Shown here: piece by piece, positions 33,041 to 41,502 of the stretch | Layout of the letters: each line of letters starts with the position of its first letter | How positions within the stretch are numbered: position 1 is the stretch's first letter | Assembly (NCBI RefSeq): GCF_003416765.1 | Contig: NZ_QSNG01000001.1 | Span: 1,328,742 to 1,392,741, forward strand | From: Paratractidigestivibacter faecalis | GTDB lineage: Bacteria > Actinomycetota > Coriobacteriia > Coriobacteriales > Atopobiaceae | Direction: 5' to 3' | Length of the DNA stretch: 64,000 bases | Program-made: the position numbers and the translations under genes | Notes under the pieces: model-generated | What the model saw: only the letters and a program-made list of their open reading frames with translations | What the model was told of the DNA's origin: nothing | The model's database searches: none

Positions 33041-35608
33041 CTAGGCCTTCTTCTTGGCCGTGGTCTTCTTGGCGGCGCTCTTCTTGGCCGCAGTCTTCTT
33101 GGCAGCGGGCTTCTTGGCAGAGGCCGCCTTGGTGCCGGTCCCGCGACCGCGGCCGCGGCCGGCGGCGGCCTTCTTCTCCCTGCCCGGGCAGTCCATGTTG
33201 GGGCAGAGCTTCCACGGGCCGCGCGCCGTGGTCACGATGACCATGGGGGCGCCGCAGTCCGGGCACTCCTCGCCCGTGGCCTCGAGCTTGCCGCGCTGGG
33301 GCAGCGGGTAGCTGGTGCCGCAGTCGTCGTAGTTGGTGCAGCGGATGAAGCGCTTGCCCGTGCGCTCGGACTTGTGGGCGATGAGCTTGCCCGTGCGGCC
33401 GGCCTCGGCACAGGCGTGGCAGACGCCAACCTCCACGTCAGGCTCGCGGTTGGTGGGGCAGGCGGGGTTGATGCAGGTCTCGTACGCCTTCTGGCGGAAG
33501 GGCTGGACCTTGATGCGCGGGGCGCCGCAGTCCGGGCAGACGGCGGCCTCGCCCTCCAGGGCCTCGATGCGGCCCTGCGGCAGCGGGTAGGTGACGTCGC
33601 AGTCGGGCCAGCCCATGCAGCCGGCAAAGCTGCCACGGGTCTTTGCGCTGGTCTTGACCACGAGGTCGCGCCCGCACTTGGGGCACACGCCAATCTTGGC
33701 GTCAGCCGTGACGGCGTCCGCGATGGCCTCGGAGAGGTCCTCGGTGTGCTCGATCAGCCCATCCATCATGCCGGCGAGAAGCGCGCGCGAGTGGGTGACC
33801 ACCTGGGTCTGGGTGTCGGTGCCCTCGGCGACCTTGGTCATGTCGTCCTCGAGCTCGCTGGTCATCTCGGGCGTGGTGATGCGCGGCGCGTAGGTGTTGA
33901 GCGCGTCGATGATGGCCATGCCCAGCTGGCTGGGCTCGCACGGGTCGTTCTTGAGGTACTTGCGCTGGTAGAGCGTGTCGATGATGCTCGCACGCGTGGA
34001 CTTGGTGCCCAGGCCGCGCTTCTCCATCTCCTGGATGAGCTTGCCCTGGCTGTAGCGCGCGGGCGGCTCGGTCTGCTTGGCCAGGAGGTCCATCTTCTGC
34101 ACGTCGCAGACGTCGCCCTCGTGGAGCTCGGGCAGCTGGTCGTCCTTCTTGAGGCCATAGGGGTAGATGGAGCGGAAGCCCGGGTTGGCAAGCACGTTGC
34201 CAGAGGCCTGGAAGGGCTCGCCGTTGACGTCGAAGGTCACCTTGGTGCCCTCGATGGTGGCAGGCCCCATGAGAGTGGCCAGGAAGCGCCGGGCGATGAG
34301 GTTGTAGAGCTTCCACGCCGCAGGCTGGAGCTTCTCGGGGTCGGCCGCGCCCGTGGGGTAGATGGGCGGGTGGTCGGTGGTCTCCTGCTTGCCGCGCGTT
34401 GCGGTGAGCTTGGGCTGGGAAAGAAGCGCCTTGCAGGTGGGCGCGTACTGCGGGACCTTGGAGATGGTGCGCACGCAGTCCTTGAGGTCCAGCGAGCTGG
34501 GGTAGACGGTGTTGTCCACGCGTGGGTAGGAGATGAGGCCGTCCATGTAGAGGCTCTCGGCCAGGCGCATGGTGCGGGCCGGCGAGATGCCCTCCGCGGC
34601 CGCGGCGGCCTGGAGGCTCGTGGTGTTGAAGGGCGCGGGCGGGCGCTGGGTGCGGCTCTTGCGCTCCACGGCGGTCACGCGCGCCTCCTTGGCGCCCGCC
34701 ACGTTGGCGTACGCGGCGTCGGCGGCGTCCTTGTCCCAGAAGCGGGCCGTGGTGTGGCTGACCTTGAAGGGTTCCTCCTCGCCGTGGCTGGCCTCGCCGG
34801 AGATCACCCAGTAGTCCTCGGGCTTGAAGGCCATGCGCTCGCGCTCGCGCTCGACCACGAGGGCGAGCGTCGGCGTCTGCACGCGGCCGGCGGAGCGGGT
34901 GTTGCCAAAGCCCGAGAAGCGGGCCGTGGTGAGGTAGCGCGTGAGGACGGCGCCCCAGATGAGGTCGATGTACTGACGGCTCTCGCCGGCGTCGGCCAGG
35001 TCCTGGTCAAGCTCGACCAGGTTGTTGAAGGCGTGGTCGATCTCTGCCTTGGTGAAGGCGGAGTAGCGCGCGCGGGAGACGGGCACGTCGGGGGCCACCT
35101 CGCGGATCTGGCGCAGGGCGTCAGAGCCGATGAGCTCTCCCTCGCGGTCGAAGTCCGTGCCGATGACGACGGAGTCGGCCTTCTTGGCGAGGTTCTTGAG
35201 CGAGCGGATGATGCCCTTCTCGGCCGGGGTCTTCTCGATGGGGGCCCAGACCAGGTACGGAAGGCTGGCGATCTTCCAGCCCTTGATGTCGATGCCGTCC
35301 TTGAGGTAGGGCTTGCGCTTGGTGTCGTAGGGCGGGCGGGCAAGGCCGTCGGGGACGTCGGCAGGAAGGACCTCGCCCTCGGCCGTCACGCCAAACCAGC
35401 CCTCCTCGTCGTTGAACTTGAGCTCGGGCGGGAAGTCGGGCTGCAGGATGTGGCCACGCAGGCCGATGGTCACGCAGTCCTCCCCGCCCCTGCGGAAGCG
35501 GTAGACGGGGGTGTCGTAGACCTTGTCGGCCTTGGGCTTGCCGGAGTCGGAAAGCAGGCGTGCAATCTGGCCGGCAGCGTCGTTCTTCTCGGTGACGATG
35601 AGCTTCAA
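33041..35608 (-). CDS. topA: DNA topoisomerase I, archaeal-like type IA, with histone H1-like tail
   Basis: An 855-residue type IA topoisomerase that relaxes negative supercoils. Toprim begins MKLIVTEKNDAAGQIA and includes GTDFDREGE; the active-site tyrosine is in GLISYPRVDNTVYP; GNTRSAGRVQTPTL is also clear. The N-terminal pattern resembles archaeal enzymes more than E. coli TopA. Four cysteine-rich modules follow (CPKCGRD, CPDCGAP twice, CHAC), then a C-terminal tail of about 40 residues made of KKPAAKKTAAKK-type repeats, like histone H1. The start is TTG at 35608 with AAGGA upstream. tatC is 20 bp upstream in the same direction. Confidence 0.93.
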   Translation of the reverse strand: MKLIVTEKNDAAGQIARLLSDSGKPKADKVYDTPVYRFRRGGEDCVTIGLRGHILQPDFPPELKFNDEEGWFGVTAEGEVLPADVPDGLARPPYDTKRKPYLKDGIDIKGWKIASLPYLVWAPIEKTPAEKGIIRSLKNLAKKADSVVIGTDFDREGELIGSDALRQIREVAPDVPVSRARYSAFTKAEIDHAFNNLVELDQDLADAGESRQYIDLIWGAVLTRYLTTARFSGFGNTRSAGRVQTPTLALVVERERERMAFKPEDYWVISGEASHGEEEPFKVSHTTARFWDKDAADAAYANVAGAKEARVTAVERKSRTQRPPAPFNTTSLQAAAAAEGISPARTMRLAESLYMDGLISYPRVDNTVYPSSLDLKDCVRTISKVPQYAPTCKALLSQPKLTATRGKQETTDHPPIYPTGAADPEKLQPAAWKLYNLIARRFLATLMGPATIEGTKVTFDVNGEPFQASGNVLANPGFRSIYPYGLKKDDQLPELHEGDVCDVQKMDLLAKQTEPPARYSQGKLIQEMEKRGLGTKSTRASIIDTLYQRKYLKNDPCEPSQLGMAIIDALNTYAPRITTPEMTSELEDDMTKVAEGTDTQTQVVTHSRALLAGMMDGLIEHTEDLSEAIADAVTADAKIGVCPKCGRDLVVKTSAKTRGSFAGCMGWPDCDVTYPLPQGRIEALEGEAAVCPDCGAPRIKVQPFRQKAYETCINPACPTNREPDVEVGVCHACAEAGRTGKLIAHKSERTGKRFIRCTNYDDCGTSYPLPQRGKLEATGEECPDCGAPMVIVTTARGPWKLCPNMDCPGREKKAAAGRGRGRGTGTKAASAKKPAAKKTAAKKSAAKKTTAKKKA

Positions 35609-35628
35609 GGGTGGTCCTTACGTGGGTC

Positions 35629-36417
35629 TTAGTCGTTGTCCAGGGCGTGCTGCTCGTAGTCCTCGCGGGACCACTTGAGGGCGGCCTTGCCGTCGCGGGC
35701 CACGATGATGTAGCGGGCCACGGCCAGGGCGACCTCGTAGAGGGCGATGAGCGCGGCAAACATCAGCAGCATGGTGATCGGGGAGGCGTCCGGGGTGACG
35801 ACGGCGGAGAGGATCATGAGGGCAACGTAGACGTAGCGCCACTGGGAACGGAAGGTCTTGTACGGCACGACGTGCAGGATGGAGAGGTAGAAGATGACCA
35901 GCGGCAGCTGGAAGGCAATGCCAAAGCCAATCTCCAGCATCATGTAGATGTTCAGGTAGTCCTCGGCGTTGGCCAGGTTCTGGGCAAACTCGAAGCTCTG
36001 GTCGAGCAGCCAGCCGAAGGCGGCGGACTGGATGACAAAGTAGCAGAAGATCATGCCCAGGAAGAACAGGACGACCATGGCCGCCACGGTAGGCACGACC
36101 CACTTGCGCTCGTTGGGCTTGAGCGCCGGCAGGAAGAAGCCCATGACCTCCCAGATGATGATGGGGGCGCAGATGATGACCGAGAAGAACAGAGCCACCT
36201 GAAAGCGGATGGTGAAGCCGCCCAGCGCGGTGAAGACGTAGAGGTCGCCTCCGCGCATGGCCTCGCGGATCTGGTCCATCATGAGCTCGATGAGGGCCGG
36301 GGTGGCAAAGTACACCACGATGGCGCAGACAAGAAGCGACACCACGATGATGGTGAGGCGGCGGCGGAGCTCTCCGATGTGGTCGAAGAGCGGCATGCGT
36401 GCGGGTCCGATCGGCAT
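35629..36417 (-). CDS. tatC: Sec-independent translocase subunit TatC
   Basis: A 262-residue, six-helix membrane protein, the receptor of the twin-arginine export system. It starts with the conserved MPLFDHIGELRRR segment and contains FLPALKPNERKWV and the SPITMLLM periplasmic/loop region. AGAAGGAGG lies within the end of tatA, 6 bp before this gene. The nearby tatA completes a minimal Tat system. Confidence 0.95.
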   Translation of the reverse strand: MPIGPARMPLFDHIGELRRRLTIIVVSLLVCAIVVYFATPALIELMMDQIREAMRGGDLYVFTALGGFTIRFQVALFFSVIICAPIIIWEVMGFFLPALKPNERKWVVPTVAAMVVLFFLGMIFCYFVIQSAAFGWLLDQSFEFAQNLANAEDYLNIYMMLEIGFGIAFQLPLVIFYLSILHVVPYKTFRSQWRYVYVALMILSAVVTPDASPITMLLMFAALIALYEVALAVARYIIVARDGKAALKWSREDYEQHALDND

Positions 36418-36422
36418 GGCTT

Positions 36423-36989
36423 CTAGGCCTCCTTCTGGTTCTGGTCGTCAGCGGGGGCCTCGGTCTTGGCGGGGCGCTTCACGGCGTACAGGTCTGCGGC
36501 GGTGAGGGGCTTGCTCTCCTCGGGTTCCGCAGCGGACTCGGCGGGGGCAGGGGCAACGGGCGCCTCGGCGGCGGGGGCGTCGGCATCGGCGCTGGCGTCA
36601 TCGGCCGCGGCATCGGTCTCGCTGGCGGCCGTGGCGGCCTCGGCGGCCTTGGCCTCCTCGGCGGCGCGGCGCTCGGCCTCGAGGCGGGCCTTGCGCTCGG
36701 CAAAGGTCTCGGAGCGCTTGGCGGCGGGCTTGCCCTCGCCGCCCTCGATGTCGGCGTCCTCCTCGAACTCCTCAGAGCGCTTGCGGTTGGGCTTCTTGTC
36801 GCCCATGGCCTCTGCGGCCGGGTCGACGATCTCGGTCTGGACGACCTGGGTGAAGCCCTCCTGGGCGTTCCTGAACTGGCGCAAGGCGCGGCCGAGGGTC
36901 TTGCCCATTCCCGGAAGCTTGTCGGGCCCGAAGATCATGAACGCGAAAATCAGGATGAGCGCAAGCTCTGTCTCTCCGATTCCAAACAC
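36423..36989 (-). CDS. tatA: TatA/TatB-family translocase protein with extended acidic tail
   Basis: A 188-residue protein: one N-terminal membrane helix (MFGIGETELALILIFAFMIFGP), the amphipathic helix beginning LPGMGKTLGRALRQF, then a long charged, Ala/Glu-rich tail. The length and FGIGETE start resemble TatB-like members, but it may serve both roles as the only small subunit here. The GTG at 36989 has GGAGG 8 bp upstream. Confidence 0.88.
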   Translation of the reverse strand: MFGIGETELALILIFAFMIFGPDKLPGMGKTLGRALRQFRNAQEGFTQVVQTEIVDPAAEAMGDKKPNRKRSEEFEEDADIEGGEGKPAAKRSETFAERKARLEAERRAAEEAKAAEAATAASETDAAADDASADADAPAAEAPVAPAPAESAAEPEESKPLTAADLYAVKRPAKTEAPADDQNQKEA

Positions 36990-37065
36990 TGGTGAATCCT
37001 CCGTCTAACGTACGGCTTTGGCCCCGAGGGACCCTTGCTTTGGGCCGGTGCGCCCAGACGAGGCC

Positions 37066-37380
37066 TTACGCCTCGCGGATGTTGAGGTCCTTCTCCACGC
37101 CGAGCATGCCGAGGACGCGGGCAACGTTTCTCTGCGGACGGGCCACCACCAGCGTGGCGCCCTGCTCCTGCGCGCGGTGGGCGGCGCCCACCAGGACGCC
37201 GATGCCCGTGGAGTCAATGTAGGGGACGTCCGCCAGGTCAACGACGAGCTCGCCGGTAGTCTCGGGCAGCTTGGCGTCGATGGCGTCCCTCAGCTCGGAG
37301 GCGTTGGAAACGTCCACCTCCCCCGCCACCTTGACGAGAACGGCATCTGCTTCCTGGGAAATCGCGATGTTGAGTGCCAT
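37066..37380 (-). CDS. STAS-domain anti-sigma-factor antagonist
   Basis: A 104-residue SpoIIAA/RsbV-like protein with the phosphorylatable serine in YIDSTGIGVLVG. Such proteins release sigma factors by binding an anti-sigma kinase when unphosphorylated. No anti-sigma kinase or sigma factor is adjacent, so its partner must be elsewhere. AAGGAGG precedes the ATG. Confidence 0.88.
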   Translation of the reverse strand: MALNIAISQEADAVLVKVAGEVDVSNASELRDAIDAKLPETTGELVVDLADVPYIDSTGIGVLVGAAHRAQEQGATLVVARPQRNVARVLGMLGVEKDLNIREA

Positions 37381-37399
37381 GGTGTTCCTCCTTGTGACG

Positions 37400-38314
37400 C
37401 TAGAGGCTGGTGCCGGAAAGGTTGGCCAGGGTGTCCGAGAGGCCCTTCACGCCGGTGGAGCCGGTGGTGGAGCTGCCGGACGTGGTGGCGCTGGTGGAGT
37501 CGGTGGTGCCGGCACTGCTCGACGCGGCCGAGTCCATCGCGGAGATGCGCTGGGTGGCGTAGGTCTTGGCGCCGTACTCGTCGTCGGCGTCTGCCTCCTG
37601 CGCCTTCTGGTAAGCCTCGCGCGCTTGGTCGGAGTTGCCCGCGGACTCGTAGAGCATGCCGAGGTTTGCCCAAGCGGGACCGTAGTCGGGCATGTCCTGG
37701 GTGAGCTGCTCCAGGGCCGCCGTGGCCTCGGAGGTCTCCTCCTCGTAGTACTGGCAGAGGGCGCGGTCCACGCGGACGGCGCCGGAGTCCTTGAGGGCCA
37801 GGTACTGGTCGTAGTACGAGATGGCCTTCTCCAGAAGCTCGTTGGCATGGGAGGTGGAGGCGTCGGTGGAGCCGGAGTAGCGCACGGTCACGCCCCAGGC
37901 CATGTAGTCCTTGCCCAGGTTGAGCAGGGTGGCGAGGTTCTGGGAGTCCGAGGAGAGCTTGGTCTCCAGCGCGTCCACCAGGGGCTGGTACTTCTCGTCT
38001 GCCTGAGCGACGGCGTCGGTGGTGCCGTCGGAGGAGTCAGAGGAGCTGCCGGAGTCGGAGGAGTCCGCGCTTGAGCTGGAGTCTGCCGACTGGCTCTGCG
38101 AGGAGGAGTCCTGCGAGCTCGACGTGCCGACGATGGCGGCGATGGAGGGCAGCATCATGGAGAGGGCCATGAGAACGGCGAAGACCGTGAGCGCGACCTT
38201 GGCACCAAGGGGCATGCCGTCCTTGGGCTTGGCCGACTTGGCCTGCGCCTCAGCGGTGCCCTTGGCCCGCTTTGCCTTGGCGCTGACCTGCTTCTTGTTG
38301 GTCTTCTTGGACAT
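37400..38314 (-). CDS. membrane-anchored TPR protein
   Basis: A 304-residue protein with a Lys-rich cytoplasmic N-terminus, a single membrane helix at about residues 38-62 (KVALTVFAVLMALSMMLPSIAAIVG), a Ser-rich linker, and TPR-like helices from about residue 105 to 250 (for example YGPAWANLGMLYESAGNSDQA). The tail is Ser/Thr/Gly-rich. It is probably an extracytoplasmic scaffold; partners are unknown. It lies 19 bp upstream of the STAS gene. Confidence 0.75.
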   Translation of the reverse strand: MSKKTNKKQVSAKAKRAKGTAEAQAKSAKPKDGMPLGAKVALTVFAVLMALSMMLPSIAAIVGTSSSQDSSSQSQSADSSSSADSSDSGSSSDSSDGTTDAVAQADEKYQPLVDALETKLSSDSQNLATLLNLGKDYMAWGVTVRYSGSTDASTSHANELLEKAISYYDQYLALKDSGAVRVDRALCQYYEEETSEATAALEQLTQDMPDYGPAWANLGMLYESAGNSDQAREAYQKAQEADADDEYGAKTYATQRISAMDSAASSSAGTTDSTSATTSGSSTTGSTGVKGLSDTLANLSGTSL

Positions 38315-38429
38315 GTAAGACGTGCCTTTCGTTGCTTTTGCCGCCTTATGGCGGCACCCGTAACTATCTAGAGTACGTCACTTTGCCCCGAGCGTGCCAG
38401 TCTTGCCCGGTCGGCGGCAACAAACACAG

Positions 38430-38464
38430 AAAAGGGGCCTTCGGGCGAAAAACCCGAAGGCCCC
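38430..38464 (-). terminator. terminator after the aminotransferase gene
   Basis: Perfect 12 bp stem GGGGCCTTCGGG/CCCGAAGGCCCC with a 7-base loop, followed on the minus strand by TTTTCTGT. Confidence 0.9.
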
Positions 38465-38469
38465 GGAGG

Positions 38470-39753
38470 CTACCTGGCCTCGGCAGCCAGGCGTGCGGAG
38501 ACGAGCTTGACCGCCACGACGAAGACGTCGAGCGCCTGGCCCAGCTCCTCGAGGGTGGGGAAGGTCGGCGCGATGCGGATGTTGGTGTCCTTGGGGTCCT
38601 TGCCGTAGGGCCAGGTGGCGCCGGCCGGGGTGAGCTTGACGCCCAGCTCTGCGGCGAGGCTCACGATGGCCTTGGCAGAGCCCTCGGGACCGTCGAAGGA
38701 GACGAAGTAGCCGCCGCAGGGGTGCGTCCAGGTTGCCACGCCCAGGTCGGCCAGGCCCGCAGTGAGCTTCTCCTCCACAAGGGCAAAGCGCGGGGCGACG
38801 ATGGCCGCGTGCTTCTCCATGTGGGTGCGCACGCCGGCGGCGTCCTTGAGGAAGCGCACGTGGGCAAGCTGCGAGATCTTCTCGGGAGAGACGCGCATGC
38901 TCGCGAAGGCGGCGCGGACCTCGGCCATGTCGGCGGGGCTGGCCGTCATGTAGGCCATGCCGGAGCTGGGGAAGGTCACCTTGGCGGTGGAGCCGAACTC
39001 GTAGACGAGGTCAGCGGCGCCGGCCTCCTCCAGGGCATCGAAGATGTTGAGCAGGTGGTCGCCCTCGCCCTTGAAGGTGTGGACGCAGTAGGCGTTGTCC
39101 CAGAAGATGCGGAAGTCGGGGGCGGCGGGCTTCAGGTGGGCGAAGGCGCGCACGACCTCGTCGGAGTAGGTGATGCCGGTGGGGTTGGCGTACATGGGGA
39201 CGCACCAGATGCCCTTGACGGAGGGATCCTCCTCCACGTAGCGGCGGACGACGTCCATGTCGGGACCCTCGGCCGTCATGGGAACGGGGACGTTCTCGAT
39301 GCCGTAGCGGGCGGTCACGGTGAAGTGGCGGTCATAGCCCGGAGCGGGGCACAGGAACTTGACCTTGCCCTGCTGGCTCCAGGGCTTGTTGCCGCCGATA
39401 CCGTGCGTGTAGGCGTTGCAGACCACGTCATGCATGAGGTTCAGGCTGGAGGAGCCGTTGACGATGACGTTCTTCTCGTCGACGCCAAGCAGCTCTGCCG
39501 CGAGGCGGCGTGCGGAGGGAAGGCCCTCGGGGCAGCCGTAGTTGTCGGCGGCCACGCCCTCGTCGGAGAGGTCGGACTCGGACGTCAGCAGGTCCAGCAT
39601 GGGACGCGAGAGGGCCGTCTGCTGGGGGCTGGGCTTGCCTCGGGCCATGTCGAGCTTGAGGTCGAGGGCCCTAAGGTCGTCCGCCTGCTTCTCGAGGTCC
39701 GCAATGGCGGCCTTGAGCTCTGCGTCGTTCATTGCCTCGTATGCGTTGGGCAT
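38470..39753 (-). CDS. class Ic aspartate-type aminotransferase
   Basis: A 427-residue PLP-dependent enzyme. Visible features: the glycine-rich LDMARGKPSP near the N-terminus, DNYGCPEGLPSARR, the ANPTGITYS loop, WDNAYCVH, and the PLP lysine in FGSTAKVTFP. This pattern matches the class Ic aspartate aminotransferases known from Corynebacterium and other actinobacteria, which move amino groups between aspartate and 2-oxoglutarate. AGGAGG precedes the ATG. It has its own terminator. Confidence 0.88.
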   Translation of the reverse strand: MPNAYEAMNDAELKAAIADLEKQADDLRALDLKLDMARGKPSPQQTALSRPMLDLLTSESDLSDEGVAADNYGCPEGLPSARRLAAELLGVDEKNVIVNGSSSLNLMHDVVCNAYTHGIGGNKPWSQQGKVKFLCPAPGYDRHFTVTARYGIENVPVPMTAEGPDMDVVRRYVEEDPSVKGIWCVPMYANPTGITYSDEVVRAFAHLKPAAPDFRIFWDNAYCVHTFKGEGDHLLNIFDALEEAGAADLVYEFGSTAKVTFPSSGMAYMTASPADMAEVRAAFASMRVSPEKISQLAHVRFLKDAAGVRTHMEKHAAIVAPRFALVEEKLTAGLADLGVATWTHPCGGYFVSFDGPEGSAKAIVSLAAELGVKLTPAGATWPYGKDPKDTNIRIAPTFPTLEELGQALDVFVVAVKLVSARLAAEAR

Positions 39754-39869
39754 GGTTCCTCCTAGGTCGGTGGCTGAGTGCGAGTATAAGGCCGGAGCCG
39801 CGTGGGAGCTGCTACCATGAGACGTCCCGACAACAATTGCTAACAGGCAGATTACAGGCAGGAGAGACC

Positions 39870-40139
39870 GTGGGCATCTCGTTTGACTTTCGCTCTGAGG
39901 ACTATGGCGAGCTCCAGCACCTGGTTGACGCCCTGTTTGCTCCCGGCGTCTCGCGCTACGCCACTGTCACCAAGCTGGACGTCCTCATGCGCGCCGAGGC
40001 CTTCGACCTCTGCGCGGACCTCGCAGAGGTGATAGACCTGCTGCCCTCCTCCACCTTCACGCGCACGCAGCTGTGCGACCAGATGAACTCCATCCTCTCC
40101 GGCCACGGCTGGGGCGGCGTCTACGGCACGGTGGAGTAG
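39870..40139 (+). CDS. small hypothetical protein (89 residues)
   Basis: An 89-residue acidic protein starting at GTG 39870 with GGAG 6 bp upstream. Codon use matches neighbours. It has no membrane segment or motif I recognise; helical stretches around AEAFDLCADLAEVIDLL suggest a small helical protein. It diverges from the aminotransferase gene and is followed by an inverted-repeat element. Confidence 0.6.
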   Translation: MGISFDFRSEDYGELQHLVDALFAPGVSRYATVTKLDVLMRAEAFDLCADLAEVIDLLPSSTFTRTQLCDQMNSILSGHGWGGVYGTVE

Positions 40140-40191
40140 GCCCAGGGAGGCATTCATCCGGCGACGGAGAGCCATTTTTCTACAAACCTCG

Positions 40192-40317
40192 CGAAAATGG
40201 GTGACTTAATTTGACTTCTGCGAGTAGCCACCCCCCACTCGCCCGGCAAACGACCAGTTGAGTCTTCGCCAAAATGGCGTGCTACTGCACAGTTTGAGTT
40301 AAGTCACCCATTTTCAT
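40192..40317. repeat. 126 bp inverted-repeat element (AAAATGGGTGACTTAA arms)
   Basis: The left arm GAAAATGGGTGACTTAA and the right arm TTAAGTCACCCATTTTC are perfect for 17 bp, and homology continues imperfectly for about 35 bp on each side. The interior is GC-rich with a CC run. It fills most of the gap between two convergent genes and is MITE-like; only one copy is in the window. Confidence 0.7.
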
Positions 40318-40382
40318 GCATTTGCGGTACAACAGCCCCAAGTGCCGGCCTCGCACCCTCACGCCAACGCGCCCGCAGACAG

Positions 40383-40415
40383 AAAAGGGGCCGCCATCGC
40401 ATGGATGGCGGCCCC
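40383..40415 (-). terminator. terminator after the YebC-family gene
   Basis: Minus-strand stem GGGGCCGCCATC/GATGGCGGCCCC with a five-base loop, then TTTTCTGT. Confidence 0.88.
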
Positions 40416-40450
40416 TCCTTGCAGGCAATCTGCGCAAAGCTCGGCGAGAA

Positions 40451-41251
40451 CTACTCGTCCTCCTCCAGGGCGGCGGCAATCTCGTCGGTGACGTTCATGG
40501 TGTGGTAGACGTTCTGGACGTCCTCAAGCTCGTCGAGACGGTCGACAAGGCGCTGGACCTTCTTGGCGTCCACGACGGAGACGTCGGTCGGGGTGGTGGG
40601 GACCATGGTGAGCTCGGAGCCCTTGACCTCGATGCCCTGGGCCTCAAGGCCCTTCTGGACGTCCTGCATCTTGTCGTAGGCGGTCCAGACGATCCACTGC
40701 TCGCCGGCGTCCTCGTAGTCCTCGCCGCCAGCCTCGGCCACGGCCATCATGAACTCGTCCTCGTCCACGGCGTTCTCGCGGTCGGCGACCTTCTTCTCGT
40801 CAGACTTGATGATCTTGTCGACGGCGATGGAGCCCTTGCGCTCGAACTGGAAGGCAACGGAGCCGGCGGTGCCCAGCGAGCCGCCCGCGTGGGTGAAGGC
40901 AGAGCGCACGTCAGCGGCGGTGCGGTTCTTGTTGTCGGTCAGGCAGTCGACGTAGACCGCGATGCCCGCGGGGCCGTAGCCCTCGTAGGTGATCTCGGTG
41001 TAGACGGCGGCGTCGGCACCGGCGCCAAAGGCCTTGTCGATGGCGGCCTTGATCTTGGCGTTGGGCATGGAGACCATACGGGCACGGGCCACGGCGGCAG
41101 CCAGGGAGGCGTTGTTGTCGGGGTTGGGGTCGCCGCCGAGCTTGGCCGCAACGGTGATGTTGCGGGAGAGCTTGGAGAACAGCGCGGAGCGCTTGGCGTC
41201 GATAGCGGCCTTCTTGTGCTTGGTGGTTGCCCACTTAGAGTGTCCGGACAT
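40451..41251 (-). CDS. YebC/PmpR-family regulator or translation factor
   Basis: A 266-residue protein starting MSGHSKWATTKHKKAAIDAKR, the hallmark of the YebC family, with YEGYGPAGIAVYV and a C-terminal domain. Family members have been described as DNA-binding regulators and as factors that help ribosomes pass proline-rich stalls. The ATG at 41251 follows AAGGAG; an ATG 6 bp upstream is also possible. It is monocistronic, ending at a strong terminator. Confidence 0.9.
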   Translation of the reverse strand: MSGHSKWATTKHKKAAIDAKRSALFSKLSRNITVAAKLGGDPNPDNNASLAAAVARARMVSMPNAKIKAAIDKAFGAGADAAVYTEITYEGYGPAGIAVYVDCLTDNKNRTAADVRSAFTHAGGSLGTAGSVAFQFERKGSIAVDKIIKSDEKKVADRENAVDEDEFMMAVAEAGGEDYEDAGEQWIVWTAYDKMQDVQKGLEAQGIEVKGSELTMVPTTPTDVSVVDAKKVQRLVDRLDELEDVQNVYHTMNVTDEIAAALEEDE

Positions 41252-41411
41252 GCACATCTCCTTCTCGCTGCCTCTTGGCGGGCGCCCTTACGCCCATGCC
41301 GACGGGGCACTGAACTAACTCAGAAAACAAACTCATTCATGCTAATCAAAAGCCCCCTACCCTGTAAAGACCCCGGATGCAAGCCCCTCACATTAGCAAC
41401 AAATCAAGCCA

Positions 41412-41433
41412 CGGCGAGAAGGGCTTCTCGCCG
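41412..41433. repeat. GGCGAGAAG palindrome, intergenic copy
   Basis: CGGCGAGAAGGGCTTCTCGCCG, a perfect hairpin except the 2 bp centre. Equivalent hairpins occur at 52515, 57406 and 58683. Confidence 0.7.
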
Positions 41434-41444
41434 CACGCGCTAGA

Positions 41445-41473
41445 GTTGACAAAGGGCCTGTCCCTTTGTCAAC
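41445..41473. repeat. 29 bp palindrome (GTTGACAAAGGG family), copy 3
   Basis: GTTGACAAAGGG, centre CCTGT, CCCTTTGTCAAC, 30 bp before the antiporter start and only 11 bp after the GGCGAGAAG palindrome. It could influence the antiporter leader. Confidence 0.85.
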
Positions 41474-41502
41474 CCGCTCGTCCCGTCAGGCTTGGAGATA
41501 CC

